From contig JALIZF010001623.1 of the NCBI GenBank assembly GCA_029948255.1, positions 186,001 to 250,000 on the forward strand: DNA of 64,000 nucleotides, written 5' to 3'. Shown one piece after another: positions 36,337-47,529 of the stretch. The DNA is from Telmatactis stephensoni (taxonomy: Eukaryota; Cnidaria; Anthozoa; Actiniaria; Isophelliidae). The notes beneath the pieces were generated by a model, which saw only the letters and a list, made by a program, of their open reading frames with translations, searched no databases and was not told where the DNA came from. Position 1 is the stretch's first letter. The number at the start of each line of letters is the position of its first letter. A program made the position numbers and the translations under genes.

Positions 36337-36771
36337 ATGGAAGTTACTCCTCAAAAAGTCATTGAAGAAAATTCAAAATGCTTTCTTTGTGGTGTCGAAG
36401 CAGTGAAAAAGGAGCGGGTTAATGTGTTTGGAAAGAGTACGGAAAATATTTCCCAATTAATCGACAGCGTTCTCAACTTAAACGTGGATGTCTCGTATCC
36501 TTTGAGAAACTCATTTATTTGCTCGAAATCATGCTATAAATGATTGATCCGCTACAAGAAAGCTAAAATTTCTTTAGAAACAATCCAAGAAGAAATCGTA
36601 AAGATCTTCCAGACCACGAAATCATCGTGGCGAGCAAAGAGACTTAGAAGAGAAACAGAATACGATCAAAGTGACAGTGCTGAAAGTCGAAGTGTGAAAC
36701 AAACTCGTAAGGTCGCAAGACCATTGGAACTAGCCTTTCCAACGGCCGAAACTACTACCAAAAACTACTAA
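36337..36771 (+). pseudogene. Cys-rich (ZAD-like) N-terminal fragment with in-frame TGA
   Basis: A 144-codon plus-strand frame has one TGA (36541-36543). The first part has a C-X2-C (CFLCG) and, about 60 residues on, C-X3-C (CSKSC), a spacing like treble-clef zinc-binding N-termini. After the TGA comes a helical basic segment (IRYKKAKISLETIQEEIVKIF) and a K/R-rich tail. It ends without a recognisable catalytic domain. Its position at the left TIR, convergent with the helicase gene, suggests that it is the 5' remnant of the element's second gene. Function unknown. Confidence 0.5.
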
Positions 36772-36974
36772 CAAAATACCTACGAGAAAGCTAGCATAAA
36801 ATCAGTGGCTGTTCTGTGGCCAACCCAAAGTTTTTAACAATAGGCTTGTGTGTCCTGCAAACACACTGTACAACTTGGCATACATATTGGATGCAATTCA
36901 TGTTACACTCTGCATGAGTTCCAGAGAGAGCACCATAAATATGATATCATAAAAGATACAAAACTCTTGAATTG

Positions 36975-37350
36975 GTTAACAATCTCTATCACCCTTTATA
37001 TGTCACAAAATTTTAGGGCTCTATAAATGCCAGAAATGTAAAGAACATGTCAAACTTAGTGATCACTAACCTTTTTGAATAATCATATTTAAATTGAAGA
37101 AATGGTGAATTTTGAAAGCATGAACTATTTTACAGAGAATGTGGTGTTTTTCAAAGGAGGGGCAAAATCTGCCCCCAGTGAAAATTACCCAATCATCTTT
37201 GTAAAAAACCTTATGCTTATAAGATTGACTGCTTTTCAATTTCTAAGATAATTATCTGAAACTTTCAGTGATTACTAAGTTTGACATGCTCTTTCCTTCT
37301 CTGCCATTTATAGAGCCCTAACAATTTTTGTGATTGACAATAAGGTGACA
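36975..37350. repeat. Inverted-repeat element within the helicase-bearing transposon
   Basis: Bases 36985-37070 and 37260-37350 are inverted copies (TTAGGGCTCTATAAATG, CATGTCAAACTTAGT, CACCTTAT/ATCACCCT). It is a nested MITE with a non-coding interior. Confidence 0.7.
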
Positions 37351-37582
37351 TGCCTATTGATAGTAAGAAACCAAGTTTAGAAATTCTCTCAATAATATTG
37401 ATTGTATTTTTGCTGTAGAAAATTTAGTATACAAAATTATGAAATTTTGATTGCTTCAGAAGTGGAAAACATCAAACTGTTCCATTTAGTTAAATGTGAT
37501 GCAAGCACGTCACTAATAATGATCACAGACAAATAGTAGTTTCAGTTTATATTCATTATTCTAATGGCTCTTAACTGTGATC

Positions 37583-37692
37583 CTTAAGTACATGCAGGCT
37601 TAGCCTCACTTCTGTGATAGAATAACAAGAGCCAAAATCAGAACAACCAAATTAGCTCCAGGGTTTGAGGCTAAGCCTGCATGTACTTGAGT
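37583..37692. repeat. Small palindrome with GGCTTAGCCTCA arms
   Basis: AAGTACATGCAGGCTTAGCC and its inverted copy GGCTAAGCCTGCATGTACTT enclose about 60 bp. The arm core is shared with the MITE at 16455-16645. Confidence 0.8.
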
Positions 37693-37989
37693 TTTAAGAT
37701 AACTGAATTCTAATTAACTCAAGGTGTACAAAGCCATGCATTAATTCATTTTCAATCATCAATGTTGTACAGCTGACTTCTACATTTGTAGAAGCTATTT
37801 TGTAAATACAAAAGATAGCAAAACCTCAAGTTAATATATTTATGCTTTTTAAACTTAAGAACATTTGATTTTAAGTGTGAACCAAAAACATAATGTTGAA
37901 ATCATTAATTTTATGGAACAAAACAATTTCTAGTAACTTTTGATAATAATTCCATAAATTTTGTCTGAATAAAATATTTGAACGTTATG

Positions 37990-39956
37990 TCAAGAATTAC
38001 ATGAATAATCATCCATAACAGAAGCAGGAATTTCAAGGCATGACTGTTCATCATGATCACTAACTGAATCCTCAAGCTGTGAAATGCTCAGATTTTCCAA
38101 AGCAAGTTCAACAAGGGAGGTATCTTGTGCAAGTTCATCCCATTCTGCAATCCATTCATCCACTGAAAACTCATATTCACCATTCAGCATTTCATCAACA
38201 CATCCTTCATCCATTTCAAAAACATCCTCAAATACTTCATTTATAATTTCCAGAATTTTGTATGCATGTTTCACATCCCATATTTCCACTTTCTCACAAA
38301 CATCTTGCAGAGTAAATATGACTTTGCAGTTCAGTACAACTTGAGATATTTGTACCTCACAAAACCCAAGAAGAAACTGGGGGTGAGTTATGTTTTGAAG
38401 TTGATTTGATTGGGATGCCAACTGATTTATCAATGTCTTTTGATATTGGTCAAGATTTGCTTTGAGCATTTCTTCCTGGTCTGCAGTCACAACTCTAGTT
38501 CTCACAGCTTCAGGTGAGTCAGATGTAGTACTTCCTGGAAATTGAGTTATTTTACTGCAGTCAGAGGCACCACACTGACAACATTTTGCACAATTGTCAC
38601 AGCATTAGTGTAACGGCTGAATGACAACGAAGTCAGAACAGTGATCGAAGTGATGTAAAAGAGTCTTTCTTCTGCAAGACTGAGTTGAAACATAGTTCTT
38701 AATGTGTTTTTCAACATGGTTCAACATTAGTCCCTGGTATACTATAAATGCCACACTTTGGGTTCCATCTCTTCCTTCTCTTCCAGTTTCTTGAATGTAG
38801 GCCTCAATGTTTTTAGAGATGGACCAAAGTGAATAGCCCGACAAACACCTTTGCAGTCTACTCCCATTCCGAATGCAATAGTTGCAATCAGTATGCGTAG
38901 CCCAGAATTCTCATTTTGGAATTCATTGAGTATAGTTTCTTTGTTGCTGTCAGGAGTACAGGAATGGAGCATTTCAAGGACAGCATTTCTGGGGTTGTTG
39001 TCATAATAGATGTCACTTCCAAGCAGTGATCGTAATGTGGAATACGGTCGGCCACACTGGTTAATAGTTTGACAATAAATTATTGTCCTAGGAGTATTCT
39101 CCCTGTGCTTCAATATTTCTTCTACAATCCAATAAAAGTACTCTTCAAGAGTTTTATCCTTCTTCATGTAATGTACAGAGTATGCTATGTTTGTTTTATT
39201 AGGGCTTTCACATATAATGTGGGGATTTTCCATCAATAAAACATCCATTATAGTTTTTCTTGTTTCAGACGTTGCTGTGGCCGTCAAAGCAAGGACTAGC
39301 GGATGGTACCAGAGATCTAAGCTCATGAAGTTCAGAATATGTCTCGCGAAAGGCAGCTTTATCAATGGTGTTCGATGTGCCCCTGAGACAAAGAAAAACA
39401 AATTTTAAAACCGAAATAGACACAACGAATCCGCGATGACAACAACAACAAATAAATCTGGTCATTTACAAGTCTTACCATTGCTTAATTGCGTGTGCCT
39501 CGTCGACAGCAATAGCACAAACCCGCGAAGAATAGACATTACTTGACAACATTGAACGCCATCGTTGTTTTTTTAGCCACGATTCTGGTGTGCCGTAAAC
39601 AACAGAATATAATCCCTCTTCAAGACCATCAGCTTCTTCATCGGATATATTCGATAAAAGAGTGGCTGATACACCAAGTTGCTGAAGTTTACTTGATCTG
39701 TCATAAGACTAATCAGAGGCGATACAACCACAACGATGTGCTTTTCTTTAGACTGTCCCAACGAGTCAAGTAGCAAAGGCAAAGTTTGATAAATAAGCGA
39801 TTTTCCGTAGCCAGTTGGTAAATTTACAAAAACATCACGTTTCCGATTGATTAAAACTTCGATTGCTTCTTTTTGATAAGTATTAAGAGCGTCAATTTTA
39901 AAAACATTGCATACATCTTGAAATCCTTTCTCTAGGTCCGCCATGTTGTTTTTAGC
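37990..39956 (-). pseudogene. RecQ-like superfamily 2 helicase, frameshifted
   Basis: Helicase motifs are present in order on the minus strand: motif I NLPTGYGKS (about 39800), Ia VVVSPLISLM, motif II VDEAH (about 39500), motif III ALTATAT (about 39290), motif IV YCQT, motif V ATIAFGMGVD, motif VI ETGREGRDG (about 38790). A RecQ-type C-X2-C...C zinc segment (CCDNCAKCCQCG) and a long acidic C-terminus end at 37990. A GT-AG intron seems to lie between 39473 and 39390. The copy is dead. There are frameshifts near 39715, 39290 and 38815, and a TAA just before the zinc segment (about 38602-38604). RecQ proteins unwind DNA 3'-5'. In a transposon the protein may help transposition or replication of the element (inference). 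The start codon is probably that in MADLEKGFQ near 39943. Confidence 0.85.
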
Positions 39957-40125
39957 TTCCCGGGAAATGTGATCGAGGTCAAAGTCCAGGTTTCTTGATT
40001 TTGGAAGCTTCATGCTTATTGGCCAATAATGAGAAAGGAATGTTCCGCTCAAGTAAGCAGATGCTACGTGGGGATACGCGTCGCGTGACACAAAGGAGCG
40101 GCTGCATAGGAGGCTACAAATTATG

Positions 40126-41100
40126 CAGCTGGCAGCCAAGGGCCAATGGCCCTGTTCCATTATTTCTTACATTTTCGCGTCAGCGAAAATCATACCAGAC
40201 CTCTTGTTGTGTTCCTGTTCCATTTGAAAAATCTGCTGTTCAAAACCCTGATCAATCGACAGTGTGGGGGCTCCGTTCTTAGACCTGAACTCTATCGTCC
40301 CGGACCTCATCTCTCAACCTAGACCGTGCAGGGGCCCCGATCCTTCGTGAGGGGAGGGATCTAGCCCCATGGCCCCACGGGGGTCCCTGCCCCAGAACTC
40401 TTACTGTCATACTACTTCGTCATTTACTCTAATTTTCTTGTAATGATTGTAAATATGATAATCCTATATATATTAAATCAAATGAAATTATTTTTAGTTT
40501 TGAAAACGTTTTCATGCCACCTGGCCTATTTTGATTCTTTTTAGCTCGCTAGTTTCCCATTGAGGTAGCCCAGCTGGCTCTGTTGGAATCTTGTGACGTT
40601 TGTTTGCCGATCATTGTACTTTTTAGCCTGACAATGAGAACTTCCATGTTTTTTGGTCTGTTCTATTTTAGTTCTAAAGTATTTTATTCCACCACGGACA
40701 TAAGATTTGAAATTGATTCAGTTGTAGTGAGCTCCTGTCCCTTAAGAAAATGAACAGAAATCAAAAGAGACTCTGGTTTGCTTTATCAATTTCTTTTTTT
40801 ATGAAATACATGAATGTTGTATTTTTAAGTTTTCACAGTGGTCAACTTTAGTTTTCAAATCCAAATTGTGCCGCGAAACACAAAGATGGTGACGTCACAA
40901 CCGTGTTTACATACTCTAATGCAAACACAGCTCTCAGGCAATCAGAGCCCGCATAGTATCTTAGTTATTTTATAAAACTGAATAGAGTTTATTAGATAGA
41001 TACTGAGATTTACGAACTTAAATTTCATTTATTAAATGTTCATTCGTGCGCTAGTATTAGCCAGTCTGACTAGTGAAAAAACATCGCTCACGTTTCTGAT
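40126..41100. other. No intact gene; GC-rich patch
   Basis: Bases 40250-40410 are unusually GC-rich for the window (GACCGTGCAGGGGCCCC, CCCCACGGGGGTCCC) and are followed by an AT-rich stretch with TGTAATGATTGTAAATATG. It resembles the 3' end of a non-LTR element, but no ORF supports this. Confidence 0.4.
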
Positions 41101-42100
41101 TGGGCGAACGAACGTTTTGGCACCTTTGGGACGTCTTGCTCGGATTAAAAATGGATGCAGAGTCGGAGAGCTCAAGGTTTGTGTTGTTCGACTCATTTAT
41201 TCAGGAATTAGCAAGAAAATCCAAATACTGTGAAAAAGACGAAAAGAGATGTCACTTTGTGGGCAGATTTTCTTTCAGGTGAAACACGAAGCGAGATAGC
41301 CAACATTCCTTCTGTCGAGCTGAATGAGCTTTTGAGCGAGTTAATCGTGTGTGTGTGTGCGAACCAAGGAAGGATAAGAGTACGAACCGTCGTCGCTACG
41401 AAGGATGTTGCCCAGTTTGGAAAGACATCTTAAATTAAAGCGGTCTTATCCAAACAGCATTATTAATTATCTTGTGTTTGACAAAAACACGAAAAACACT
41501 TAGTTCCAAGCAAAAACTACTAAACAAACAAGGAAAAGGAACAAACCGAAGCATATGTCGCCATCACAGAAGACAAAATAAAAATCTTATATGGCAAAGG
41601 ACTTCTTCCTGTATCAAGCCGAAGCAATTTTGAACACTCTATGGCTCAATAATACTCTTCAGTTTGGTCTAAGAGGAATAAGCCCGAATCACAACATGCA
41701 GCTAGGGCGATGTAAAACTGTGTAAAACTGACAACGGCATTGAATATTTGGAGTTCAACGAGCGCCAAACAAAAACACGCACTGCATTGCGTGAATCACC
41801 GCGATGTTAGACCATTTGCATCAAAAGTGCTTTCAACTGATGAGAGCGAAAGGGATCCGGTAGCAGTCAACAAAACGTTTGCTTTGAAAAGACCTCAAAA
41901 GATGAGAGATCCCGACGCTCCATTTTACATCGCAGTAAACAATGTAAAATCAAAGTCTCTTGACAAATTCTGGTTCAAGTGCAATACAGTCGGCATCAAT
42001 TAATAAACTTGGATGTCTTATGAAAGAAATGTCAAGAAAAACATGCTTGAATAACGATAAACTTCGTAATCATAGTGCCAAGAAGACAATGATTCAAAAA
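41100..42100 (+). pseudogene. DUF3504/Crypton-like tyrosine-recombinase-related gene, decayed
   Basis: Segments in different plus-strand frames line up with the KCTD1/ZMYM/QRICH1-type DUF3504 family derived from Crypton recombinases. They are an N-terminal FIQELARKSKYC then TKRDVTLWADFL and LNELLSELI (41180-41350); a middle part readable around 41515-41720 with NTLWLNNTLQFGLRGI; DVRPFASKVLSTDESERDPV and RPQKMRDPDAPFYIAVNNVK (41790-41990); and a C-terminal segment near 42060-42095 (NHSAKKTMIQ) at the place of the HxxR-type catalytic block. At least three frame changes and a stop (about 42001) separate them. No TIRs are expected for this family. It is unlikely to be functional. Confidence 0.7.
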
Positions 42101-42117
42101 AAAAAATGAAATGAAAT

Positions 42118-42192
42118 ATTCAGCGCGGGACTCCAACCCGATACCTTTAACTCAGTAGCCAGCAACGAACCACTTTGTCAGTCATAAAAAAG
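42118..42192 (-). ncRNA. tRNA-like / SINE-head sequence
   Basis: On the minus strand TGACAAAGTGG (42170-42180) resembles a tRNA A box (TGGCNNAGTGG). GGTTGGAGTCC (42128-42138) resembles a B box (GGTTCGANTCC), at a normal tRNA distance. A long T-rich run follows at about 42098-42115. A clean cloverleaf cannot be drawn by eye, so a degraded tRNA or tRNA-derived SINE is more likely than a functional tRNA gene. Confidence 0.45.
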
Positions 42193-42312
42193 TCTGTATA
42201 CCACAGACCTCGATTCATAAATTTAAAGTCTGTGCACTACAGACATGGCTGTTTGGTTTAAATTTAGTTACTTTTAAACTATATCGGTATTAATTATTAG
42301 ACTCGATAGATA

Positions 42313-42505
42313 AGTATGGTGGCCAATTGACGCCATAGCGTTTTTTGCTATTTTTGTCCAAAAATATTTAGTTTTTTACTTTTATTTTATTTGTTATTTT
42401 AATTAATTAAAAATAAATAAATGAAAAAAAAAAAAAAAACTTACGCCATGGCAAAAAAAAAATGTTCATGGCCCATTGATGCCATAGACCAGAATGCAAT
42501 GCGGC
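42313..42505. repeat. Left inverted subterminal repeats of the integrase/kinase element
   Basis: Two copies of the TGGCC(C)ATTGA(C/T)GCCAT motif, at 42320 and 42470, are separated by AT-rich sequence with poly-A runs. They are inverted relative to the four copies at 47555-47797. Confidence 0.7.
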
Positions 42506-42716
42506 TAGACCTAGTGATCAAAACAAAGGCTGCCTAGACGTTTCCTGCAAGAAAATTGTAGCTAAAAGACAAAAGTAAATGAAACCCACCAAAACACAAC
42601 ACAAATTAGATAAAATAGAAATGAAATTACATTTCATCGACTGAATTCAAAAATTATATGGAAAAAATATCTTAAATACTTCGGGGCTTGAGTTTGGGCT
42701 TCCTGTGTAAACAAAC

Positions 42717-45303
42717 ATGGCGGAGCGTGTAAGAAATGTCAGTTGGAAGGAAGACATGGGATTAAAGGAGGATCTGGAAGAGTATGTGCGTTGTAATTTT
42801 CGGCAGAATGAAATTGTAGACTTACTGAATGTCAAGTACCCTATTTATGCTTGGAGCAAAAGAACACTGTCACGTCGTTTGGAATTCTTGGGAATCAAAT
42901 ATGTTGATTATGACACGAGTGTAGACGAAGTCAAGAAAGCAGTTGAAACTGAGATCAAGGGGTCAGGAAAACTACTCGGCTATCGTGCAATGCACAAGAA
43001 AATAAGGGAGGTGCACGGTCTAAATGTACCGAGGAGTCTAGTTTATGCTGCCATGATGGATGTAAACCCCGAGGGTCTGGAAGCCCGAGGTGGCGTTGGA
43101 AAGCCAAAACGTCCAAAGAGAAATAAATCAGTTGTTATAAATGTAAGCATTCATTCAAGCAACAGTATTAAGCTTAATGTAATTACTAATAATCTAGTGA
43201 TTAATAATTGGTCATACTTTGTAATATAGGGGGCTGACTCTACGGTATCACTTGATGGCCACGACAAGCTTTGTGGTTTTCAGAAGTCAGTGTTCCCGCT
43301 TTGTATATATGATGGCCAAGACACTTTTTGTGGCAAAATTCATTTCCTTCGAATTTGGACGTCAAGCAATGACCCAAAGATCATTGGCAAATTTTATTTT
43401 GACTACCTTTTCAAGAGTAGAGGTAAATAATATGACCCTTGACACACATTCAGTAATAATAACTGATTAAATATTCATTCTCTCTGCTAAAATTCCCTCC
43501 AATTTCCCAAGTAATCCATGATTGTTGTAACATTACATTTGTAATATTTCCTGTGTTAGATATATACATACACAGTCAACATTTATAAACTTGGATTTCG
43601 AACATGGTATAAATGACTGTAGTCAGAAATTAGTAGAAAAGGACAGAGTCAATACTAATTTATCCAATCATGTAATTTTTATTTCTGTTCCTTGTTTAAA
43701 AGTGTTACCAGACAGAATAAGAATAGACAAGGGGACTGAAACAGGAGTAATGGCTACCATTCACAGCTATCTTAGAAGCAAGCAAGGTGATTTAGAAGAT
43801 GGGACAGAAAGTATCCTTTATGGTCCCTCCACACAAAACAAGATCGAAAGGTGGTGGCGTGAATTACTAGAACGGATGGAAAAGTTTTTTAAAGCCCAAT
43901 TGTCAAGCCTTGCAGAAGATGGAAACTATGATCCAAGTGATGAAACTGATAGGTGACAAACTATTTAGGCCCTGTTTACATGGAGATAGGACAAAAGATA
44001 GCCCTCATTTACATCCAATGAGAAATAAAGCATTTGTTACAAATGTTTTACAGCTAGGGTCACCCTAAGGATGGGGTTGTGAAACCAGAGTTAATTGAGC
44101 GGAAACTTCAATGTTGCCACTTCAAAATCGATTCTGATTGAATTCTTGCTTTATAATTTATACTTTATACAATAAATACGCTATAAAAATAGTGCCTACG
44201 CAGCTTCAAATGCTCATTTACAAACTAGGATTACCAAGAGAAGTTGAATTTCATTTTAAAGCTCAGCTAATTTGCACTGTTTTATAATTCAAAAGGCAAT
44301 TGAAAGCCGAATAATTTGTAATTTGAGTCATAAAACTTCCAAATGAAACTTCTACTTTGATGTAGTTGAGATTTAACTCTTGATGTGTGATTAGCTGAAA
44401 TCAGCTTCTCAAATGCCCAAAAATTATTGATTTTGACTCGAGAAACATAGCCCTCCCCCAAGGGTCACCCTACTTTTAGCATTTACATGGCTAAAGTAAA
44501 CAAAAAGCTGGCCCTCCTAGAAGGGCTACTTTACCTACAGCAGGGTTCCCAGGTCAGGGAGAAGTCAGGGAAAAACACAGTCAGGGAAAAGTCAGTGAAA
44601 AGTCAGGGAATTCTTTATTTGGTCAGGGAAATTGAGATTTTCACTTGAAGTCAGGGAAATGTCAGGGAATTTTGTACAAGTAACTAAAACATATTTCTTG
44701 TAGATGCTATTTTAAGTAAACAAAAACTTTCAAAGAGAGAATAAATTATTTGGAGCATTTAACAAACTGGTCGTGTTAGTCACACCAACATTTTCTATTT
44801 CTTTTTCTTATATTCTGTGAATAGTGGTATTATGATAAAAAATGGCCTGGATACAACTTAAAGGCAGCCATATTGGAAGTAACTTATGAATTGTTGTGTT
44901 TGTCTTGTGCAAAATAGTCAGGAAAAACTGAGTTTTAGATGTTGGCATATATCTATATACATGTCATACAAAAAGAACTTGACCTCTTTCGAACCACTGT
45001 TTGGAATAACCACAGAGTAAGAAAACAAAGACAGAAGGAACTTCCAACAGGTATTCCGGAACATATTTACACCTGTCCTGAGAGATATGGTGGAGGGTAA
45101 GTATGGTTACCCATTAACAGATGAAGACCTGCAAGAGGTGGCAGAGCTCTCATCTGTACTTGAAGATACTGATGATTTTTTAAAAGATGATTTTCGACGA
45201 GTGTGCAAGGCATATTCCCAACACAGATGAGATTGAGCCAGATCAGGCTGGGAATGCATATATATATTTGAAAGACCACTTCAACAAAAACCACTTATTT
45301 TGA
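42717..45303 (+). pseudogene. Integrase-core-domain gene (DDE/rve-like), four exons, 3' end decayed
   Basis: Exons 42717-43142, 43230-43422 and 43703-43952 join in phase with GT-AG introns. They encode an N-terminal helix-turn-helix-like region (FRQNEIVDLLNVKYP, SKRTLSRRLEFLGI, GYRAMHKKIREVHG). The catalytic core follows, with SLDGHDKLCGF (first Asp), RIRIDKGTETG (second Asp) and NKIERWWRELLERM (Glu in the third position). This is the integrase-core family widespread as multicopy genes in cnidarians, sponges, fish and fungi. A fourth exon (about 44938-45303) has IPEHIYTCPERYGG and a C-terminal tail (EIEPDQAGNAYIYL). Joining it needs a frame change, and two further indels lie near 45090 and 45215. 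Intron 3 contains a hAT-like repeat. The DDE residues are intact, but the protein would be truncated. Confidence 0.8.
44543..44675. repeat. hAT-like repeat with CAGGGTTCCC end
   Basis: It begins CAGGGTTCCCAGGTCAGGG and contains six or more GTCAGGGAA motifs. It is related to the repeat at 17690-18010 and lies in intron 3 of the integrase-core gene. The right end is not resolved. Confidence 0.6.
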
Positions 45304-45389
45304 AACCAGTGACATTTCCTATTATGGAATGTCTATTTTTAGCTGAATTTTAATTTTCTCTTGCCATCATGAAGATGTGTTGACTAAAT

Positions 45390-45529
45390 CAGGGGTGGAT
45401 CCAGAAGTCTTCAGGAGGGGGTGTACCATCTGCAGGAGAGGGTGCACCCCAAAAATATCACCAGCATTAATTGGTATTTCATAGGGCAGAAAGTCATGGG
45501 AGGGGTGCCCCCCCCTGGATCCACCCCTG
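45390..45529. repeat. hAT-type MITE, CAGGGGTGGATCC termini
   Basis: Perfect terminal inverted repeats CAGGGGTGGATCCAG and CTGGATCCACCCCTG surround 140 bp. The 5-bp duplication TAAAT flanks it (45385-45389, 45530-45534). The 5-bp duplication fits the hAT5 group. It lies between the two genes of the surrounding element. Confidence 0.9.
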
Positions 45530-45934
45530 TAAATTTTTAATAAGTTGTTGTTTGTATCTTGTTTGTATTATAATATTAATAAGTTTTGGTAATAATTTTA
45601 ATTTTGCCAACTTATTTCATTGAATAATAATCGTTAAATAACCAGTCATAATATTGTGTAAATCATGTTTATTGTATTTAAAATCAAATCTTAAAGTGTA
45701 AGCACAGTGCTTATAATGTAAACACCAAGTAACATTTTAATTCTGACCCATTAGTAGATCATTGTCACTGATCACACCCTGTAGTGTGGCTTATCAAAAG
45801 GCAACATTTTTATGTAAAATACCTATAGTACTAGAATCTAATATGCCTTATAGTACTAGGCATCAAAAACATTGAGATGATAGGTCAGAAATTATGATAA
45901 CATGTCATAGTATGATGACGACGATTGAACTACC

Positions 45935-46446
45935 GGTATAGAGTGCATGCCACATAAGCGTGAAACAATTCTTAACTATGAAGCACTATGAAGTATTTAG
46001 TTAGGAGCTATGCAGTTATGAACTAACTAAGAATTCAACGAGGCATAACACAATGACAAAGAAATTCAAAGAAAATGCATCTTTCCCATTCCTTTGTGGC
46101 ATTGTATTTATGCCTCAGTGAATTCTTAGTTAGAACATAACTAAATATTATTAGGCACTGAATTGCCCTATTCACTATGACGTCACACCAAAACAATCTA
46201 TTGTTTTAACGCTAAGAATCATGGTCGTGAGAGGGGGCAACTCAGTAAAAATACCCAGAAAAACAATAAATGTCTTTTACAGAACAAAAATAAGTGATAA
46301 CTGCCATCAGGTACATCATCACTTGCTACTTTTGGAAATAACATTTGTACCAAACAATTCTGTGCATTTTGTAAACAAACTGTGACGTCATAGTGAAACA
46401 GGTCAATTGTTAAGACTTGTTTCACGCTTGTGGCATGTGCTCTACC
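45935..46446. repeat. Nested fold-back element
   Basis: The outer arms contain GCATGCCACATAAGCGTGAAACAA and the inverted TTGTTTCACGCTTGTGGCATG-like block (about 45947-45975 and 46412-46440). An inner palindrome at 46012-46145 pairs GAACTAACTAAGAATTCA with GAATTCTTAGTTAG. Inner and outer palindromes may be separate insertions. Confidence 0.75.
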
Positions 46447-46597
46447 TGAGCTATTATTATAAGAAACCTTTTGGCGAAATGTTTTACAAAAACTGTAACA
46501 ATATAACAATAACAAGAGTTTATATTATTTAACAAAATGATCTTTAAAACCCTAGACAAAATATTTTGTTGGGTATGCAATAACAATGTTCACTGTC

Positions 46598-47446
46598 TTG
46601 TTCAACAAACTTTCAACAAACTATTCTGCGCAAAATTTCTGGCCAATGCATTTAGTTGTACAGACTTTCTCGTGTGGACTTCAAGTGATCCAAACAACTG
46701 CTTGATTCCGTGTTTTTCGCTTTCCTTGTATTTTTTTAACACATATTTACCTTGGGGCAGGCCGGCAATAGATTTCGCCAAATATGCTTCGCGGAATGAC
46801 CCTTGGGCAAAGGGTTTCCTCTGAAGGGATATTTTCACTTCAATGTGGTTTCAGCCACTCCATCTTGTTCAAGCAAAATTCTTCTAGGTTTAGCGTTACT
46901 ACGTCTACTTCAGGATTAATTACTTTTCCTAACTTGAGCATATGACTAAGAGAGATAGAGGGTACGACTGACGCTTTTGCAGCAGCTATCGATTTCGGCG
47001 GGTTGTAGGATACACTTTTTTTAGGACTTACCCCTTAACGGTTCGCTGAGGTTTGTAGCTATAGGCGGCTGCTTCTTTGTGCTGGTCGAAAGATCCAAGT
47101 TTTCCACGAAACGCAAGTGCAACACTTTCCAATTTTTGATTTGATCAATGTTCGTATATGATGGACCTCTCTCGCCTGCGAGCACATCACACTCAAGCTC
47201 TGTGTGAAAATAAGCTTTACATGCCTTTTTTATATTGTCCAGTGTTAAGTCGATCCCATCTTTGAATGGTACTAGCGCCAAAGGACCAATGCGGGAATAT
47301 TTTTGGTATTTCCCCTCCACAGACTCTGACAGGCGTTGAACAGTTAGTCCAGCCGATAAATTAGGCACACTTGAACCATATTTCGCCGTTCTCTTCTTAG
47401 TTACACGGTCACTGTAATCATTCCAAACCCTTCGTTTCGCTGCCAT
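46598..47446 (-). pseudogene. Alpha-kinase-like gene, two frameshifts, C-terminus missing
   Basis: The minus-strand gene starts at the ATG at 47446 (AAKRRVWNDYSDRV), about 80 bp inside the right subterminal repeats. The frame runs about 140 codons, shifts by one base in a G run near 47031-47035, continues (SYNPPKSIAAAKASVV ... FCLNKMEWLKPH), and shifts again near 46845. It then reads the N-lobe of an alpha-kinase (MHCK/eEF2K type): RKPFAQGSFREAY, GLPQGKYVLKKYKES, ARNFAQNS. The lysine in YVLKKY corresponds to the ATP-contacting region of the family. The C-lobe with its zinc-binding and GXGXXG-type motifs is not found. Downstream lies the fold-back element 45935-46446. It is convergent with the integrase-core gene inside the same inverted repeats. 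Confidence 0.72.
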
Positions 47447-47529
47447 AATGGAAGCACTCAAGCACGCGCACGCCAGTGAGTAAACGAACAGCATTATGGG
47501 ATACGTTTGGGATTCCTGTGGTTTTGCAA

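Larger units (their letters stand above)
36118..40116. mobile_element. TIR element carrying a RecQ-like helicase gene, 3,999 bp
   Basis: Ends TAGCCTCCTATGCAGCC and its complement GGCTGCATAGGAGGCTA are part of inverted repeats of about 88 bp with two mismatches. The flanks share CAAATTATG (36109-36117, 40117-40125), a 9-bp duplication if TAGCC is the true terminus. The call would be 7 or 5 bp if the terminus is GTAGCC or TGTAGCC. Inside are a plus-strand Cys-rich frame next to the left end and a minus-strand helicase gene starting next to the right end, in convergent layout. No obvious DDE transposase remains. Academ-type elements are known to encode a helicase with a Cys-rich domain, but they make 3-4 bp duplications, so the assignment is uncertain. 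Confidence 0.85.

Noticed and set aside
40250..40480. 3' tail of a non-LTR retrotransposon
   Set aside because: Only base composition and a TGTAAATATG-like tail suggest it. No RT or endonuclease frame is present.
46219..46515. 98-codon minus-strand ORF as the missing alpha-kinase C-lobe
   Set aside because: Most of it overlaps the fold-back element at 45935-46446. It lacks the zinc-binding and GXGXXG-type motifs expected of an alpha-kinase C-lobe.
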